From Aphis gossypii (lineage: Eukaryota > Arthropoda > Insecta > Hemiptera > Aphididae), in the NCBI RefSeq assembly GCF_020184175.1, contig NC_065532.1, positions 12,152,001-12,216,000 on the forward strand: DNA of 64,000 nt. The letters run 5' to 3'. The first letter of the stretch is position 1. Every line of letters begins with the position of its first letter. The notes under the pieces are model-generated. The model was not told the DNA's origin. It ran no database searches and was given only the letters and a program-made list of their open reading frames with translations. The translations under genes were made by a program, and so were the position numbers. This document shows, in pieces, positions 24,437-39,000 of the stretch.

Positions 24437-24468
24437 AATCTTTCTAAATATGACAATTTAGAAAGATT
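24437..24468. repeat. Perfect 13 bp stem hairpin
   Basis: The arms aatctttctaaat and atttagaaagatt are exact reverse complements separated by 6 nt (atgaca). No flanking U-tract or gene association suggests a defined RNA. Confidence 0.6.
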
Positions 24469-27400
24469 CTGATGCTAAAATAACAATTTATGATAAAATA
24501 AATTTATTTAAGCTGTGTTATATTGGTAAAGCTATAGGTAAATCTATTATTTTTATGATGAATTAGATAATCATTGTTCATTTGTAATGATTCATTACTA
24601 AACTAAATTTTATTGTATTATCATTGCATCATAATTGCTAGACGTTAATAGATATGTTAATAAAACTTAAAAGAGTAAATAACGTCGTACATTTTTAGGG
24701 AAGAAGTTAAGTAAAATTTTAAACTTATAAGCTATAGTCAATTCTTCAATCCCATTTTTCTCTTAAACCCGTATGACAAAAAAAAGAAAATTACATTTGA
24801 GGTAAGTTTTATTGTTAAGTGATAGTACTTTCAATAGGTATAAATACTTATTTATGCAATACATTTTTTTAACGATCTATTTATGAAATATTAATAATAT
24901 TATGAATTATATTACTATTTATTAAACTGAACAATTAAAACTAATTCCTGAACTAAGCTAATTAAAAATGTCAATTAAAAAAAAAACAAAACAAAACAAT
25001 CTGACTAAAATAATTGTAGGAAAACGATTATTATTTAAACATTAATTAGTATCACATAATTATTATACTGTAAAAGTTGTTAATTTTATTATTATCATAT
25101 TATGGTTTTTTTACGTATATTGTTGTATAATAATAATATAAGTATAATATCGATCAACACAACATACATTGCAATAAGACAATTTGCCTACATACATATT
25201 AGTATACAAAATATATCTTTTAAAATAACTAAAAAAACTATCAACGCAATTAATATTATATTGAAATCCTTATCATTGAAAAGATTACTTTAACATTTTT
25301 CAAATCATATTTAGAATTAATGGTTTTTACAATCAGAATTGAAAATTATAAAACCATAAAAATATTTTACTATTAGATAACAAAAATGATCGAATTATAT
25401 ATTATAATGGATTATGAACTATGATGATTTAACTAAACGTGTTCAACCTGTATAAATTAATTGTTTTATCTTTACTTTATAAATTATAATATTTTTCAAA
25501 TAAATTAAACTGATAAAAATATTTTGAAATAGATTGGTACATAAATTAAATAAAATATATTTCATAATTATAATGTTATTTTAAGTAATAATTTAAATGC
25601 AATAGATATATTTATTTTATCTGTTTTATTTAATATATATGTATATATATATTATACTATGGAGATTTTAAATTATGTTATTTAATCATCGTTCTTCTAA
25701 CTTTTTTATTTTAGAATCAGAACAGAGCGATGGACGTATTGGTTTTATAATGATAATATATTTTAATGATTTATCTTAATATATTTAGATATATATACCC
25801 ATTAAATTATTCAAATTTTGTTAAGCAATGAATCCTACTTTAACGTTAAAATTATCTTGTATTATATTATATTATAGCCTATAGGTAAAATTGGGTTCTG
25901 TTCGTAAAATAAATAAAATAAAATTTAATGATAGATTATTCATAAGTTGATCTTTCAGCGTTCAAAAAATATCAAAAATACAGTCACTATTTTTAAAAGA
26001 CATTTGAAGCTCTAATATTGATGAAATTTAATATTCAATCAAACTATTACAGCAATTTAAGTAATTATTATATACCTATAGGTATAGTTGTATTCAAAAA
26101 GAAATATTATATAATAATATAATAATTACTTATAAATAATTGTTCGTGTCCATTCCAAAAACAAACCACTATAAATAATTGAAATTTTTATCAAATACCT
26201 ACTTACATTATTATTTTAATATTTCGCAAACATGGTTTTATATTTTCAAAATGTTAGAAATGTCTTTTTTGAACTATAGGTATAAAAATATTTAAAATGT
26301 TCGACTTTTTTTCTATAAATGTAACATATTGATAAATTGGTAAGAAAATTGAAAATTTAAGACAAGATTTCTATATGTTTTTTTACTGAAATTAATAAGT
26401 TTAAATTAATACCACGTATATTTTTTATGGGCATTTGAAGTTGAAAGTATGAAGAAATTTGATATTCACACGTAAAAATCGATTTATTCTTTAACGATTT
26501 TTATCATCATGTTTTATTTAGGTAATTTAGTAATTACAATATTATAGTTTATTTAAATATACCTATTAGTAGATATTTTAAATTACTGACTATTTTTAAT
26601 TGATGTATGACAAAATGTTTGGTTTTCAAATAAAATTGCACGACAATTTAATACGCCACGTTCCTCATAAGTTGTTCTTACTATAAAAATTAATAAATAT
26701 AAAATATAGTCTTAATTTTTTAATTTTTTTTTATAATTATTTATAATTTAAATACTTACATAAATTCATCAAATTTTTAATTTTAACTACTGTATGATTT
26801 GTGTATGTATTACACAATTATTCTATAATAGAGTTTATAGAGATATAGATTTTTTTTTACTAGAATTTAAAAAAACTATTATTCTAAAGCCACAGTGATT
26901 TTATTTTATTAAAGTTCAAATTTTAACGATATACCTATTATGTATTTAAACGTATACATATATGATAAAAATGTACAATATTAATAATACCTATAATAAT
27001 AATGTACAATTTTAAATTTGTTATTTTATTATTATTCAAAAACTACTCCTCGTAAAGCAAAATATTAATGAGTAATAAGTAATAACCGTCAACACCTACT
27101 GTAATACAAAATCGTAACTTTTCTATAGCTTATTATTTTAAATTGATATTAGAACTTAAACCTTAATACTCGATATATCTAGAATTTAAAGAGAATCTTT
27201 GGTTAGATAACAAATTTAAAAAAAGACACATCTATATGTTTTTGGTATTTTAAAAAGTGTAATATTAATTTATTATGATTTATGAACTAAGTATTTAATG
27301 TGATAATAAGACTGCATTATATTATATTATAAAAATATCAAATTATATAATACCAATTGGCAATTGCGAAAGTAGTAGATATGAACCGCACGTATTATAA

Positions 27401-27959
27401 GTCATTATTGAAATCGGATTGTCAAAAACGATTTGTCGATTTATCACGTGTCGATTTAGTGATGTTTAAATGTTTGATTGGGTAGGTATACATCTTCCTT
27501 TTAAATCTATAAACGAAAAGTGTGATTGTAAAAAAATCTATACTTGGATAAATTCCTATCAATTCGACACGTTAAAACTTTTGAACGTATGTCTGGTACA
27601 CCTCGAGTACAGCAGTGTATCTAAAGTTTCTTTTGTTTTGTTTTCACCAAGTAGGAATTATTTATGTGTGTATTTAAATAATATTTTAACGTTTTACGTT
27701 GATAAAAAAATTAAAATTAAAGGATTGAGACGTTTGTAAAAGCTTATCATCCCTCCTCATCAAAACTTTTATGAACCTAACCTAACAATTCCGCGCCGGT
27801 ACGGATGAACAACAATTCCAGGCTTTTCGATTTTCTGAAACGTGCATAAAACGTAGAACACTATGACGTAGGTACTATATTATGTAAAACATTATTTAGG
27901 TGTGCTTGTAGAGGTCTTTGCCTCCACCCGAAAACCATTTCAACCGACATTCGATTAAC

Positions 27960-28495
27960 ACATGCATAATATTATTATAATTCATGTGCTGTGACAACCG
28001 CGGCGTACCGTACCTACGCGACCTTACATCGACGGCGGCGTCGGCTGCTCGACGAGGGGGAACAAACATCTGTGCTTTGCGCGCAACACACGCGCAAAGT
28101 GGCTAGCGTGCGTGCGACGCCGTTTTGATAACCCCTATATAACCAATAACCGTAATAATATTATATTAAAATATTATATCGAGCACGGCGTTACGACTTA
28201 CATTTTACGTGCGCTCGACGGTACAATGTCGTGTACGAATCGCACGATGCAATATGACGAAAATAATGATAATAATAATAATAATAATAATATACCTAGG
28301 TATATATTGGTATATTGTACACCTATTTTACATTACGGCGGCGAAGTATGTTTCGACACTGCCGCGAAGATAACGGGCACAGAAACAGCGGCGTAGCGCG
28401 GTCTGAGACCGAGACAACGTATTATTTCAAATCGCGGACGCCCAGGTACAGCTTCGACGACGATGTGGTAGCGACGGTAGCTGCAGCCGCTTTAG
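27960..28495 (+). promoter_or_regulatory. CpG-rich patch with TATATAA, possible promoter and first exon
   Basis: The stretch 27990-28130 is rich in CG dinucleotides in an otherwise AT-rich desert. TATATAA lies at 28136-28142. A donor-like TTTAG|GTAAGA follows at 28495/28496. Two overlapping plus-strand ORFs (28112-28396 and 28315-28536) cross the region but show no recognisable family, and one is partly a repeat-encoded Asn run. An untranslated or short first exon of an unidentified transcript is plausible; no downstream exon could be matched. Confidence 0.3.
28262..28291. repeat. (AAT)n microsatellite
   Basis: A near-perfect run of aat/ataat units inside the CpG-rich patch. Confidence 0.8.
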
Positions 28496-28559
28496 GTAAG
28501 AAATGTTTCGACTTAAAGTATAAAAACTTTTATTAATTATTATTATTTAAATAAAGTGA

Positions 28560-28583
28560 GTGTGTGTGTGTGTGTGTGTGTGT
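28560..28583. repeat. (GT)n microsatellite
   Basis: About twelve consecutive GT units just downstream of the donor-like site at 28496. Confidence 0.9.
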
Positions 28584-30556
28584 AACAGACTAACAAATCT
28601 TTGATTTAGGCATTTTATACTATATACTACTTGTGTACTTAAATAATATTATATATTACTATATTATACTCATATGGTGAAATTTATGTGTCGGGCAATG
28701 GCCTAACCTTACATGTCGATAGCGCGCAGGGCGTCTTTACAGACGGGGCACACAAATTTAATACTAAAATTACTTACATATTACCACGTTTTTGTGTTAT
28801 TTTTTCACATCCGACGTATTACATTAATATTCTTAAGCGTTTATTTTAATGAATTCATATAATTGTTCAATAACCATAGTTTAATGGCCTATGATTGTTC
28901 CATTAAATTTTAGTGAATCGTTATTAATCATCTATTTTTTATGCAACTCAGCATAATATAATAAAAATATATTCAGTAAAGGTGTACAGGTTTTTACGGA
29001 TCCGACTATTTATATATAATGTGTATTGGTATACATAGTATGCGGGTAACGTAACGCGCACGTGGAACGATAGGATAGATAAGTGCCGCGTGAAACTGTA
29101 CGTCGAGGTCCAAGTTCAAAAAAAAAAAACCAAGGTACTTCGAGTACTTCGACTAGTATATCACAATAATTTAGCCGTATATGTATATATATTAAAATAG
29201 GTACGTACACCTATATAGATAACGACTGCGCGCGTGTTTACCGCCGAAAGTACGGAATTATTGTAAAATTATTATAATCTTTCGAGATTTGTTTTCGACG
29301 TGACGTGTACATGCGATAATATTATACTCGTATCATACACTGTAAAGCTGCATCATTATTTTGTAATTTTTTTATACTCTGGTACTTATGTGATAATAGA
29401 CCGTGTCCCGTGCACTCTTACCGAGTAGGTAGATACTAAATTCATAATAGAAAATTAGAAAATAGTAGAAATCATACCTATACGTCTTAGAGTATCGAAA
29501 AAAATTATTATTAAATTATAATAAAGTACGTACAAGTGTCTTGAAAAATTCCGATAGTGTAGAATTATTTATATTTCATAACTTGAGAAAAACAACGTTC
29601 GTCCCTACTCCCTTCATATAGGTACCTACTATCGATATGTATACTGAATACCTACATTCGTGTATAGTATACAACGATATGCCGTGCGACAAACCACAAA
29701 CGAGTAGTTCTTTAAACTTCATTGGGTACGTGCTACGCGTGTGCATGTTTATATCAAGTGTATAATATACGTAATAATATTATAATCTCTAAACAATATA
29801 TTTTGTTGGATAATATTGGTTTTTCCTTCATTGGCTGATGATATTAAATTATGAATTGTATGACGATTACGTAATTGTTCTTAATTAAGTAGGTATTCAA
29901 TGTATTCTTCTATGTATATATATTATAATGTTAATTCATTTTTAAATATACATTTTTGTTAATGTAAACTTTAATTTTACATTTTCACGTGTTCAATTAA
30001 TCCAACGCAAATGTTTATGCTCAATTACGGCGTTCAATCTCTATGCATCAAGTATAATTTTAATATATTTTAGTTAGTATACACTGTACAATGTACATTG
30101 TTTGATATGTTGTGTTTAGTAGAGAATAAAATGTACGAATTCGAGAAGAAAATAATATTTTAAGTAATATATAGTGTAATACTGGAATGTTTCAAGTACT
30201 CGCGGTTAATTTATTTTTTAATTAATTACAATAAAATACCGACGTTATTTATGGCATAATAGTTAGATATTCGTTATTTGGTGTGTAAATATCACATTTC
30301 GTTATGATTCTAGTAATAGTTATAGCTATACTAATAATGTATAAGAATGTTAACTGCTTTAAAAATAAAACGACAGACACAGATTAACTTAACGTACCTA
30401 GTAGTTAGTACCTACATAATTAAAACATGTTCCTCCGGAACGTTTAATATTAATATATAATATAATGTATTACAAAAACACGAGTATGTATTTGATTGTG
30501 AACATTTACTACATCATATATGATGGATATGAATATGGAATATGATAAATATCATG

Positions 30557-30586
30557 AATATGGATACTGTATACAGTATCCATATT
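30557..30586. repeat. Perfect 30 bp palindrome
   Basis: Arms aatatggatact and agtatccatatt flank the self-complementary centre gtatac with no spacer and no mismatch. A shorter palindrome (atgat/atcat) lies immediately upstream at about 30542-30555. Confidence 0.85.
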
Positions 30587-32892
30587 ATATAATATATAAA
30601 TATTAATATTTAGTTAGGCATTTTTTTCAAAAATGTAAGCCATATCCCCAAGATGCGTATTCCAAAATAATTTACAATAATAGTATTCAAGTATACCTAA
30701 CAAAATAATGATTTTTAATAATTTCGAAGAGTTGCAGTGTATTGCATGTCAACTTGTTATAATAATTGTATCGACCAAGCTACTCTGTGTCACACCCTCG
30801 TCTGGGCGTGGTTTGAACGTCTGATGAACATTATTTTTTTGAGGTTTTTTTTCTGCACCCGATTTACTTGTACTGTTTGCTTAGTTCACATATGTTTGGT
30901 ATAAATAAAAAGTACAAACACAAATAAATGTATATCATACATCATGCTTACAACTTTCTTCCTAATCGTTTGAGGGATAACAAAAGTCAAAAACATATTT
31001 AGTTAAATAATTTTTTAATAAAAATTTTAAATTTAAATTTTCAAATAACATTAGAAATAATAGAATTTAAATAAAAACAATAAACCTCATTTTATTCAAA
31101 ACTGTTGTAATCTTGCCGTTGTATTTTACTATGGTTGAGATTTTTTTTTTAATGTAACAGATAATAAGTAAACTAACGCTATTGATATTTGTTTATAAAA
31201 AATGTAGGTAGTTTTATTGAAATAGTAATAAATAATAATGTGTATTTTATAAGACATCCAATATTAACAGTTAATATCAGATGTGTTTAAATTAAATAGT
31301 ATATTATTTAAATCTAAACACAGTTATCTTAAAATAATACTCTATAGTCTCTTTTTTATAGATGATTATATTTTATGTATAACATATTAAACTATCTATA
31401 GATAATAAATGGAAAAGAATAAAGAATATTTCTATTATTTTTGTTGTTAAAATTAATTTTGAAGTTCAAAATAATATTTACTATAGTGCTTGACTATTGA
31501 TAATTTCACTTTGGGAAATCTAATTATTAAATTTAAAAAATAATGATATATTGATATTCATTCAATTTTTGTGTTTATGAATAATAAATAATAATACTAT
31601 AATATTATGCAATCTACCTTAAGAATTTTTATAACTAAAATAGTAACATATCCAATATAGATATAAGTAGTATGCATTTGTGTGTTCACAGCACTTTTAA
31701 GCAGGAAGATATTTTTCTTATATAAAATCATAATTTTTTTTATTCTGAGCAAAGTTATAAATGAATGGGTTTTAAAATAATGACGTGTGTTTTTATTTTG
31801 TGTGTATATGTAATCAAATTTTGGAGTTGTAAAAATGTGATGGTGGTCTCTGGAACAAAATTAGATTTAGTTTTTACATTGGATTGGGTCAAAATAATCG
31901 AAAAAAATACCGATAGGTAAAAATATGGAAAAATGGCTTACGGGAATGATTTTGAATACTAGTTTTATTAGGAAAAAAATAAATTGTTTTAAACATTGAT
32001 AATATAATTTAATTAATATTTAATTTTTGATTTTTTTTAACATAAATTTGTCCTACGATTTAAGGCAGTTTAAATTTATTTTTATTATTAAAATTTCATG
32101 AGATTTTCTAACGATTTTATTTATAGTTGTAATATTTAAAAAATATATCAACAATGGATACTGTTACCATTCCTTAACTTAAATTATTATTTTCTATACA
32201 CAGTGGAAATAATAAAATATTTATACTACTTTAAGGCATTCAGATAGGTATAGACATTTAAAATTTTTAACAATTTTTTCTTAGTCAAAAAGTTTAATAA
32301 TGTATCTGCTTGTAATACAATAAATTAAAAAAAAAATTTATTCTCGTTTTTTATTAATACGTTTATATTTTTGAATTTGTTATAAATAAAATTTTTATGG
32401 TTTTAAGTTATGTATTTTATATTTTATTGTAATTATTTATTTTTACTGACTTCTGTTAAAATTACATCTGAAAACTAAAATTATTGATAACACATTAAAA
32501 TAAATTAGTCATTAATGTAGTTTTTATAATAAAAATGGATTTCTAAAAAAGTAATTTTATTCAGTTCATATTATATTTTCTTTACAAACCGTTTACAATA
32601 CAATTATTGCTGTTGAGTAACATTGTTATTCAATATAATATGGTATAGAATATTAGAATCTATTTATTTCTCTCATCGAAACGTTTTTATAAAATGTGTT
32701 ATAAATAATATACACATAACAATTTATATAGTGTACTCTATACACATTTATAATGGTATAATGTATTTACATATATATTACACATCTATTAATTTTTTGT
32801 ACATTTGCCCTGCACAGGCTATCAGTTATCGTACGTTTAATATAGATTAAAATTCTTATAGAAATTCAGAGTTTGTACCATTTTTATCATTT

Positions 32893-32914
32893 GGGGTCGA
32901 TTTTTTTTGACCCC
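32893..32914. repeat. Hairpin with ggggtc/gacccc arms
   Basis: A 6 bp GC stem around a T-rich loop of 10 nt, followed by a moderately GC-rich tract to about 32960. Possibly the end of a transposon copy. Confidence 0.35.
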
Positions 32915-35210
32915 GAACTAAAGCGTTATCGATGAGTTTGTACGCAGGTGGTCTGTATATATATTTTTATTTCATCAATCATGTATAATAATGATCCGAA
33001 TTGAAGAAATATTGATTCTTCATAATGGATAGCATTGTTTTTAAAATTTTAAAACACTATATGTACACATTTATGCAAATATCTGTGAAAAATGTCTGAT
33101 GGTTACACTGAATTTAAATTAATTCATAACGCATAAACGGTCATAAGAGTAATCAAATATTAATTCAGTAGGTACATCATGAAAACATTGACGTATTCAT
33201 ATTTCGTTTATCATTACAAAGTTAATGATATTTTTCTTGTTTTATTTAGTGTATATAAATATAAAACACGCCATTGTAAATGATTTATCATTTTTAACAT
33301 CAATATGTGACTAAAGCGATACTTTATCTTAGTGACATAAAATGTAAAAGAAAATTGTACCAATATTTCAAAACGAAATTCAAATTCATGTTAAGGTAGA
33401 AATAAAATATATTACTGAAAGTAACTTTAAAATAAACAATAAACATAGTACAAATTATAGGTACCTATTACCTAATACTAATATTAATATAGGTTTTATT
33501 CTAGTATACTGATTTTAAACAATTAAACTTGCTGTACGAAGTTAATTTGTAATTTCTATATTTATAAATTTAGTGTTTTTGTTCTTTTTAAATTCTGTAT
33601 GAACAAAGTTAAGTATTTATATATTTTTTTTATAAAAAATAGATCATATAAAATATTATAATTGGTGTATTATGTATTGAACAAAGATTTAATAAGAAAA
33701 AAACATTTTATCAATATAAAAAATATTGAACGTAACAAAGTTCAAACAGTGTTAAGATACGCAATTTCATGTTTTTAATTTATTTTAATAATACTCATAT
33801 AGGTAATAGATATATGATTTTAGTAAGAGTGTAAATAAGTATGCCGATATAATAATACATATTATAGGCACCATCTAATCTAAAATATAATAAAACCAAA
33901 CATATTAAAATCATAAAAAATCATTAGATTTTTGTTATCAATTTAGTATTAATTAATAATTAAAATTATCTTTTTCGTTTCATTAAATTAATCTAATTTT
34001 TAAATGCATGTTGTCTACTATGAATATATTTAAAATACACCTTTTCTATACCTAAATTTGTTTGATAATTTAATTAATAGGTACATTTCGTATACATATA
34101 ATTGCTAATCATCAATTCCAGGAAATTTATCTAAAATAAAATAAAAGAAATATACTTATCGTGTTGTGTATAATTTTTTAACGCAGTAAAAATAGAGACT
34201 TGAATTTTTATTAAATGTTCTTAATAATAGTTGTAATTATATTATAATTATATACTATACTCTATTTATACATTATTATAATTCAAATTATAAAAAAATA
34301 TATAAATTATAAGATAAATTAATATTAGTGTTATATATTATTATAGTATTTTGCTTTATAGTATATACTACTATAATGTACTCGTATATTATACAATTTC
34401 TATGTGTAATAAATTTTACTAAAGTTTTAAGTTTAAATATAATAAATATAAACATAAATACAAGGAATATTTTAAGGTTTTAAATATTAAAAATATTTTG
34501 TACTTAAAATGTTATAGAATTGTACCTATTTACACTTATACAGCCAAACAGAAGAATAATATCGAATAGGAATAATAATATTCTTAAAGGGCTTAAAGAA
34601 TAAAATTATTTAATGAATATAAAGACAGAAATAATATATTATTATAAATAGAATTAATTTCGTAAATACATAAATAATCTATGCTATGTCTTCATCTTAA
34701 TGAAAACGTTAGAATAAATAAAATATTAAATAACTGTATGTTCTGATGTCTATATATTTTTTAAACTATTATTTACTAAAACTTGTGCGTTTACGTCGAG
34801 ATTATTTTATTCGCATAGGTAGTACCTACTATAGAGAAAACATAAATTCATGAATATTGTATTAATGTTACTCAACAGTCAACGTATAGATAATAAATTG
34901 ACGTATACTTACAAACAGTATACTTTATTACGTTTGAGTGAAATAAAGACATAGTATAAAACTGCCATTTGGATTAACGCCAATGATAATCGTATGCAAT
35001 CCTAACAATTACAAACGTTTATTTTAGGTAACTAAGATGGCCAAATTCAATTTGTCAATTTTTATTTTTTTTTTTGCTCGCTGGTAGTCAATATGCTTAT
35101 GTTTATATTATTCTAGATCCGTTAAAAATAATCATTTCATTAAATTTGAATAATATTTGATAACAATAATAACAATCATATTATAGGTAGGTACATTTGA
35201 TATGTACTTA

Positions 35211-35258
35211 TAATATATATATATATATATATATACTTATATATATTATATATAATAA
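35211..35258. repeat. (TA)n microsatellite
   Basis: A run of TA units broken by one cttatat interruption. Confidence 0.85.
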
Positions 35259-36054
35259 TTTCTATAGTATGAAAATCAATTACAGTTACAAAAATATATT
35301 GGTATTACACATCATAAGCTAACAGGAAAATGAATACAATTAATTTTTAAATAAGAATGTTTGTATATGTTTGTGTATATGTAATATGTATTATATACAA
35401 ACATGATGAGTATATTTATGATTACATCGGGTTTGTTACTTCAATCTATAGCTATCTTTCATAGGTATATAATATATACGCAGCAATAATTGTATGTTTC
35501 TACGCCATTTCGCACTGTTTTCTGGTGCACGATCCCGTTGGTGGTAGATTATTGTATACATTTAAACAGTAAACAAATTTTCTCGAACGCGCAATCTCGA
35601 ACGAAAGCCATTCGCAACCCTCCAGACGAGGTCCACGATTTCAGACTCCACCCTGGGAAAATATTACCCGCCTCTCACGCACCAGTTGCTGAATATATTA
35701 TTGTAGTATATATTCGTATTAATCGCGTAATCTATGTTATACTTATTATATGATTTTGAAGTTGATATCGGATCATACACTCGAACAATTTTAAACAGTT
35801 ATTTATGTTTTTTTTCATACACGCTTACGCATTACACGGTGACCTGCAGGGACGACGGAAATGACATCAAGTCGCCGGTCGTCATCGTGTAAAATGTATA
35901 ATATATACAAGTTATATTTTTATAATGTTTATTCTATATTCCTATTGTATATGTACAATTTCATGTATATAGTGCATACGTTATACAACAATTTAAATGG
36001 TAGTAATTTATCCTTACAACCATCGGTGTTCAGGCAGTGAATATCGACTGTTTT

Positions 36055-36067
36055 TGATCTTTGACCT
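36055..36067 (-). promoter_or_regulatory. DR1 nuclear-receptor motif
   Basis: On the minus strand the sequence is AGGTCA-A-AGATCA, a direct repeat of hexamers spaced by one base. HNF4 and RXR/USP-type receptors bind this class. Binding is not shown. Confidence 0.45.
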
Positions 36068-39000
36068 TTTTTTGTCGGAAAAAAATAACATAATATTATA
36101 TCGTTGTCGGTTTTGCATTTCCCCGTCATAAACGGAATTTCATTAACCACGGGTGTACCTAACTTTAAGATATCTATTGTATTTAAGTATTTAATTTTTT
36201 TAACCCACAATTGCTGCAGGTGGTTCTAAAATTGTGACAATATAAGTACGCATAAATTATACCAATGTAGATACTCGTATGTCATATCAAAAATTTAGCT
36301 ACAAGCAGCTCTAATACTACATGAGGGATTCGTTTTAGTTTTTGGATTATTTTTTTTCATCAAATTTCGTTTCAATTTAAAAAACATTCGGATAGCAGGC
36401 ACACGCGGTTTAAACGTTGCGTATTAATAGAAGACTATAATTGCCACCGAGTGCCGTCGTCTATTATTGCTACACAGGCGGGGGCGAAGGTTTGTCTTGG
36501 CATCGTATTAATAGCAAAAATATTATTCAACGTTCCCGAATTTCGCATGCTTTTATTATTGTTCGTCGCCCTTCGCTGAAAGTGTAGTTTAGTCCAGTTT
36601 CGTCAATAAATATTCGCTTAAAAAAAAACGAACCGAGCCGTCGCAGTGCTAAACAGTGACACGAATTTGGGTGAAACAAATCCGTTTTGTATATAGTTAT
36701 CGACGTTATCTGAAAATACAATCGTCTGGAATTCGTAAAGGTATTCTATATATTATCTTCCTATGTAAGTAGCAGTTCAAGATATTTTTTGAACGTGTCT
36801 GATCGCATATAATTTGGATATAAATGGGTAATTTCAATTTTTCCTGAGAATAAATTTGTATAATATTACTGTATCAAAATATAAAAAAAAACCTAAGGAG
36901 GAATTTATTAAAATATTTGTTGTTTGTATAATATAATTTATATAACCATCGATATTGTTTTCATATTATAAACCATTCTGGGGCATCACTATACTATAAT
37001 ACATTATATTATTGGTACCTATTACTATTATTACCTAGCCACGATTTTTCTACACAGTAAATATTATAAGAAATACCTACAATAACCAACTGATTTACCA
37101 AATATTATATTGTTACTGAATAAGTAGTTTTACATTACTTTTCTAACATGGTTGAAATACCGCTTCATAATAAGTTATAAATTAACTGTATTTATTTTAT
37201 ATAGTGTGCGACTATACTGATTTAATTAATCAACGTAAAAATTGTTAAATACACAATAAACTCATAAAAAGGTTTTTAATTTTTAAATTTCTTCTGGATG
37301 CTCTATTCCAACAATTGTCTGTTTAAAGGAAGCCCCCGATCGCCCATATAAAAATATCAAATTAGTTTCGACAAGTATATTTATAGGGGTCGAAATCAGG
37401 GTCATCAACATTTATAGTTGGAATAAACGGGCCTATTAAAATGGTTGACAACATATAACAGTTAGGGACTGCATGTAGATACTACGGCAATATTGAAGGC
37501 AATTTAGTTATCCTCAATTTATGAACGTAACTAATATTATTTTTTTACAATCGTTTTTGTGTATACACACATATAAGCTTAAAGACAATTGTAAATTTGG
37601 TAAGGGTTTATTAATTATTTTACCATTAGAAACAATATTCCATTTATCTAACACATCTCTAAATATACCTACTACATAAAATAGGAGCTACAACCTATAC
37701 GTACGTCGTACATAAATAATATAAGTACATATTATATATTTATATATAAACTAAAAGAAAGTTATTAAGTATACAACAATAATATAGTAAATACCATTGG
37801 TTATTATGGTTTATTGTAATATAATATGTAGGTATATAATAGTACCTATATATTTATAATATTTGTGCACTTTTGAGATTAAAACTTAAAGCTATAATAT
37901 ATTATAGTTTATAAAACAACTAATATAATAATATGATAATATTACATCCCATATTATAGGTATTTTAGTATTTGATATAATTATTGTTATTGGTACATTT
38001 TTTTATGGCTGTATATAAGTATTTTTTTATATTTAATCATTTTTTAAACACAATTATTATTGGAACATTTAAAAACGATTATAAACAAATCAAACAATTT
38101 TTTTCTTATACCAACGGCATAAATACGTAACGTGGTAAATTTCTAACAAACTAATTAGATACATAAAGACGAAAACTACGATGAATATGTTACCTATCAA
38201 TTTATGTTGCATAGCGCATAGAATAAAGATATAATTATTACATAACGGACCACAAATACAACCCCACCCAATGTGAACATTATTAAAACACATTTTGTAT
38301 ATTTGTATAATATCAGAGATACATTCAGACATATGCAACGGGCAAGGACGAGCGTGAGCCCTTAGTTACATTTTACAGTCTTCTGTAACTTGGCGACTAA
38401 ACGACCCACGCCAATGTAACGTCAGGCAACGTTCACCGTAGGCTAGAGTGCTATTGCCCTTTATGGTTGTATATCAATTAAAATATATGTCTGTCAGAAG
38501 TTAGTTAATTCAGATTGTTAATCACGTTTATTAGTCATTATAAATATCAGTTCTATAGATTATTCACAGCTGTTATCAAGCATTAATGCATACGTATTGA
38601 CATTGTGTGTGTTAGTGTGCTATTACAATTATAACACAAAAGTGTATAATATAATGTTATTATGTAATACTTTTCAACCGATTGTGAACTATTTTTGATA
38701 TGAATTTATTTTTTCTTGACAAAGAATCATTAATTTGGAGCACAATTTATCAGTTTTTTTTCTTTACCGTATGCCGTCATCGTTGGATGAGTTTACATTA
38801 GTTGAAAAATATATTTTATCAGTTAAAAAAAAAAAAATGATGATCCAATAGAAATATTATATAGGTACATTATACATAAGCGTGAACTCTGGTACACACA
38901 AAAAACATCGCTTTCAGACTTAATTTTCACAATCGAATTTATAATATAAGATTATAATAATAGTCCATAATAATTAATAATAACATTTTTTTATTATTAT

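Larger units (their letters stand above)
21400..27800. other. Intergenic, AT-rich, no supported gene
   Basis: Only short ORFs of unlikely composition occur. Structural features inside are the inverted repeat at 23583-23609, the (TTTA)n tract at 23886-23908 and the hairpin at 24437-24468. Nothing else coding or RNA-like was recognised. Confidence 0.5.
28600..36040. other. Gene desert with CpG-containing patches, no supported gene
   Basis: No exon could be supported. Patches of higher complexity at 28700-28770, 29030-29320 and 35500-35900 interrupt the AT-rich background and could be regulatory. The ORF at 35490-35753 lies over one of them and has no family features. Confidence 0.4.

Noticed and set aside
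28112..28396. 94-codon ORF on the plus strand
   Set aside because: It includes an Asn run from the AAT microsatellite and starts near the TATA motif. No conserved feature is seen.
35490..35753. 87-codon ORF on the plus strand
   Set aside because: It lies over a CG-containing patch but has no domain, no splice support and no family.
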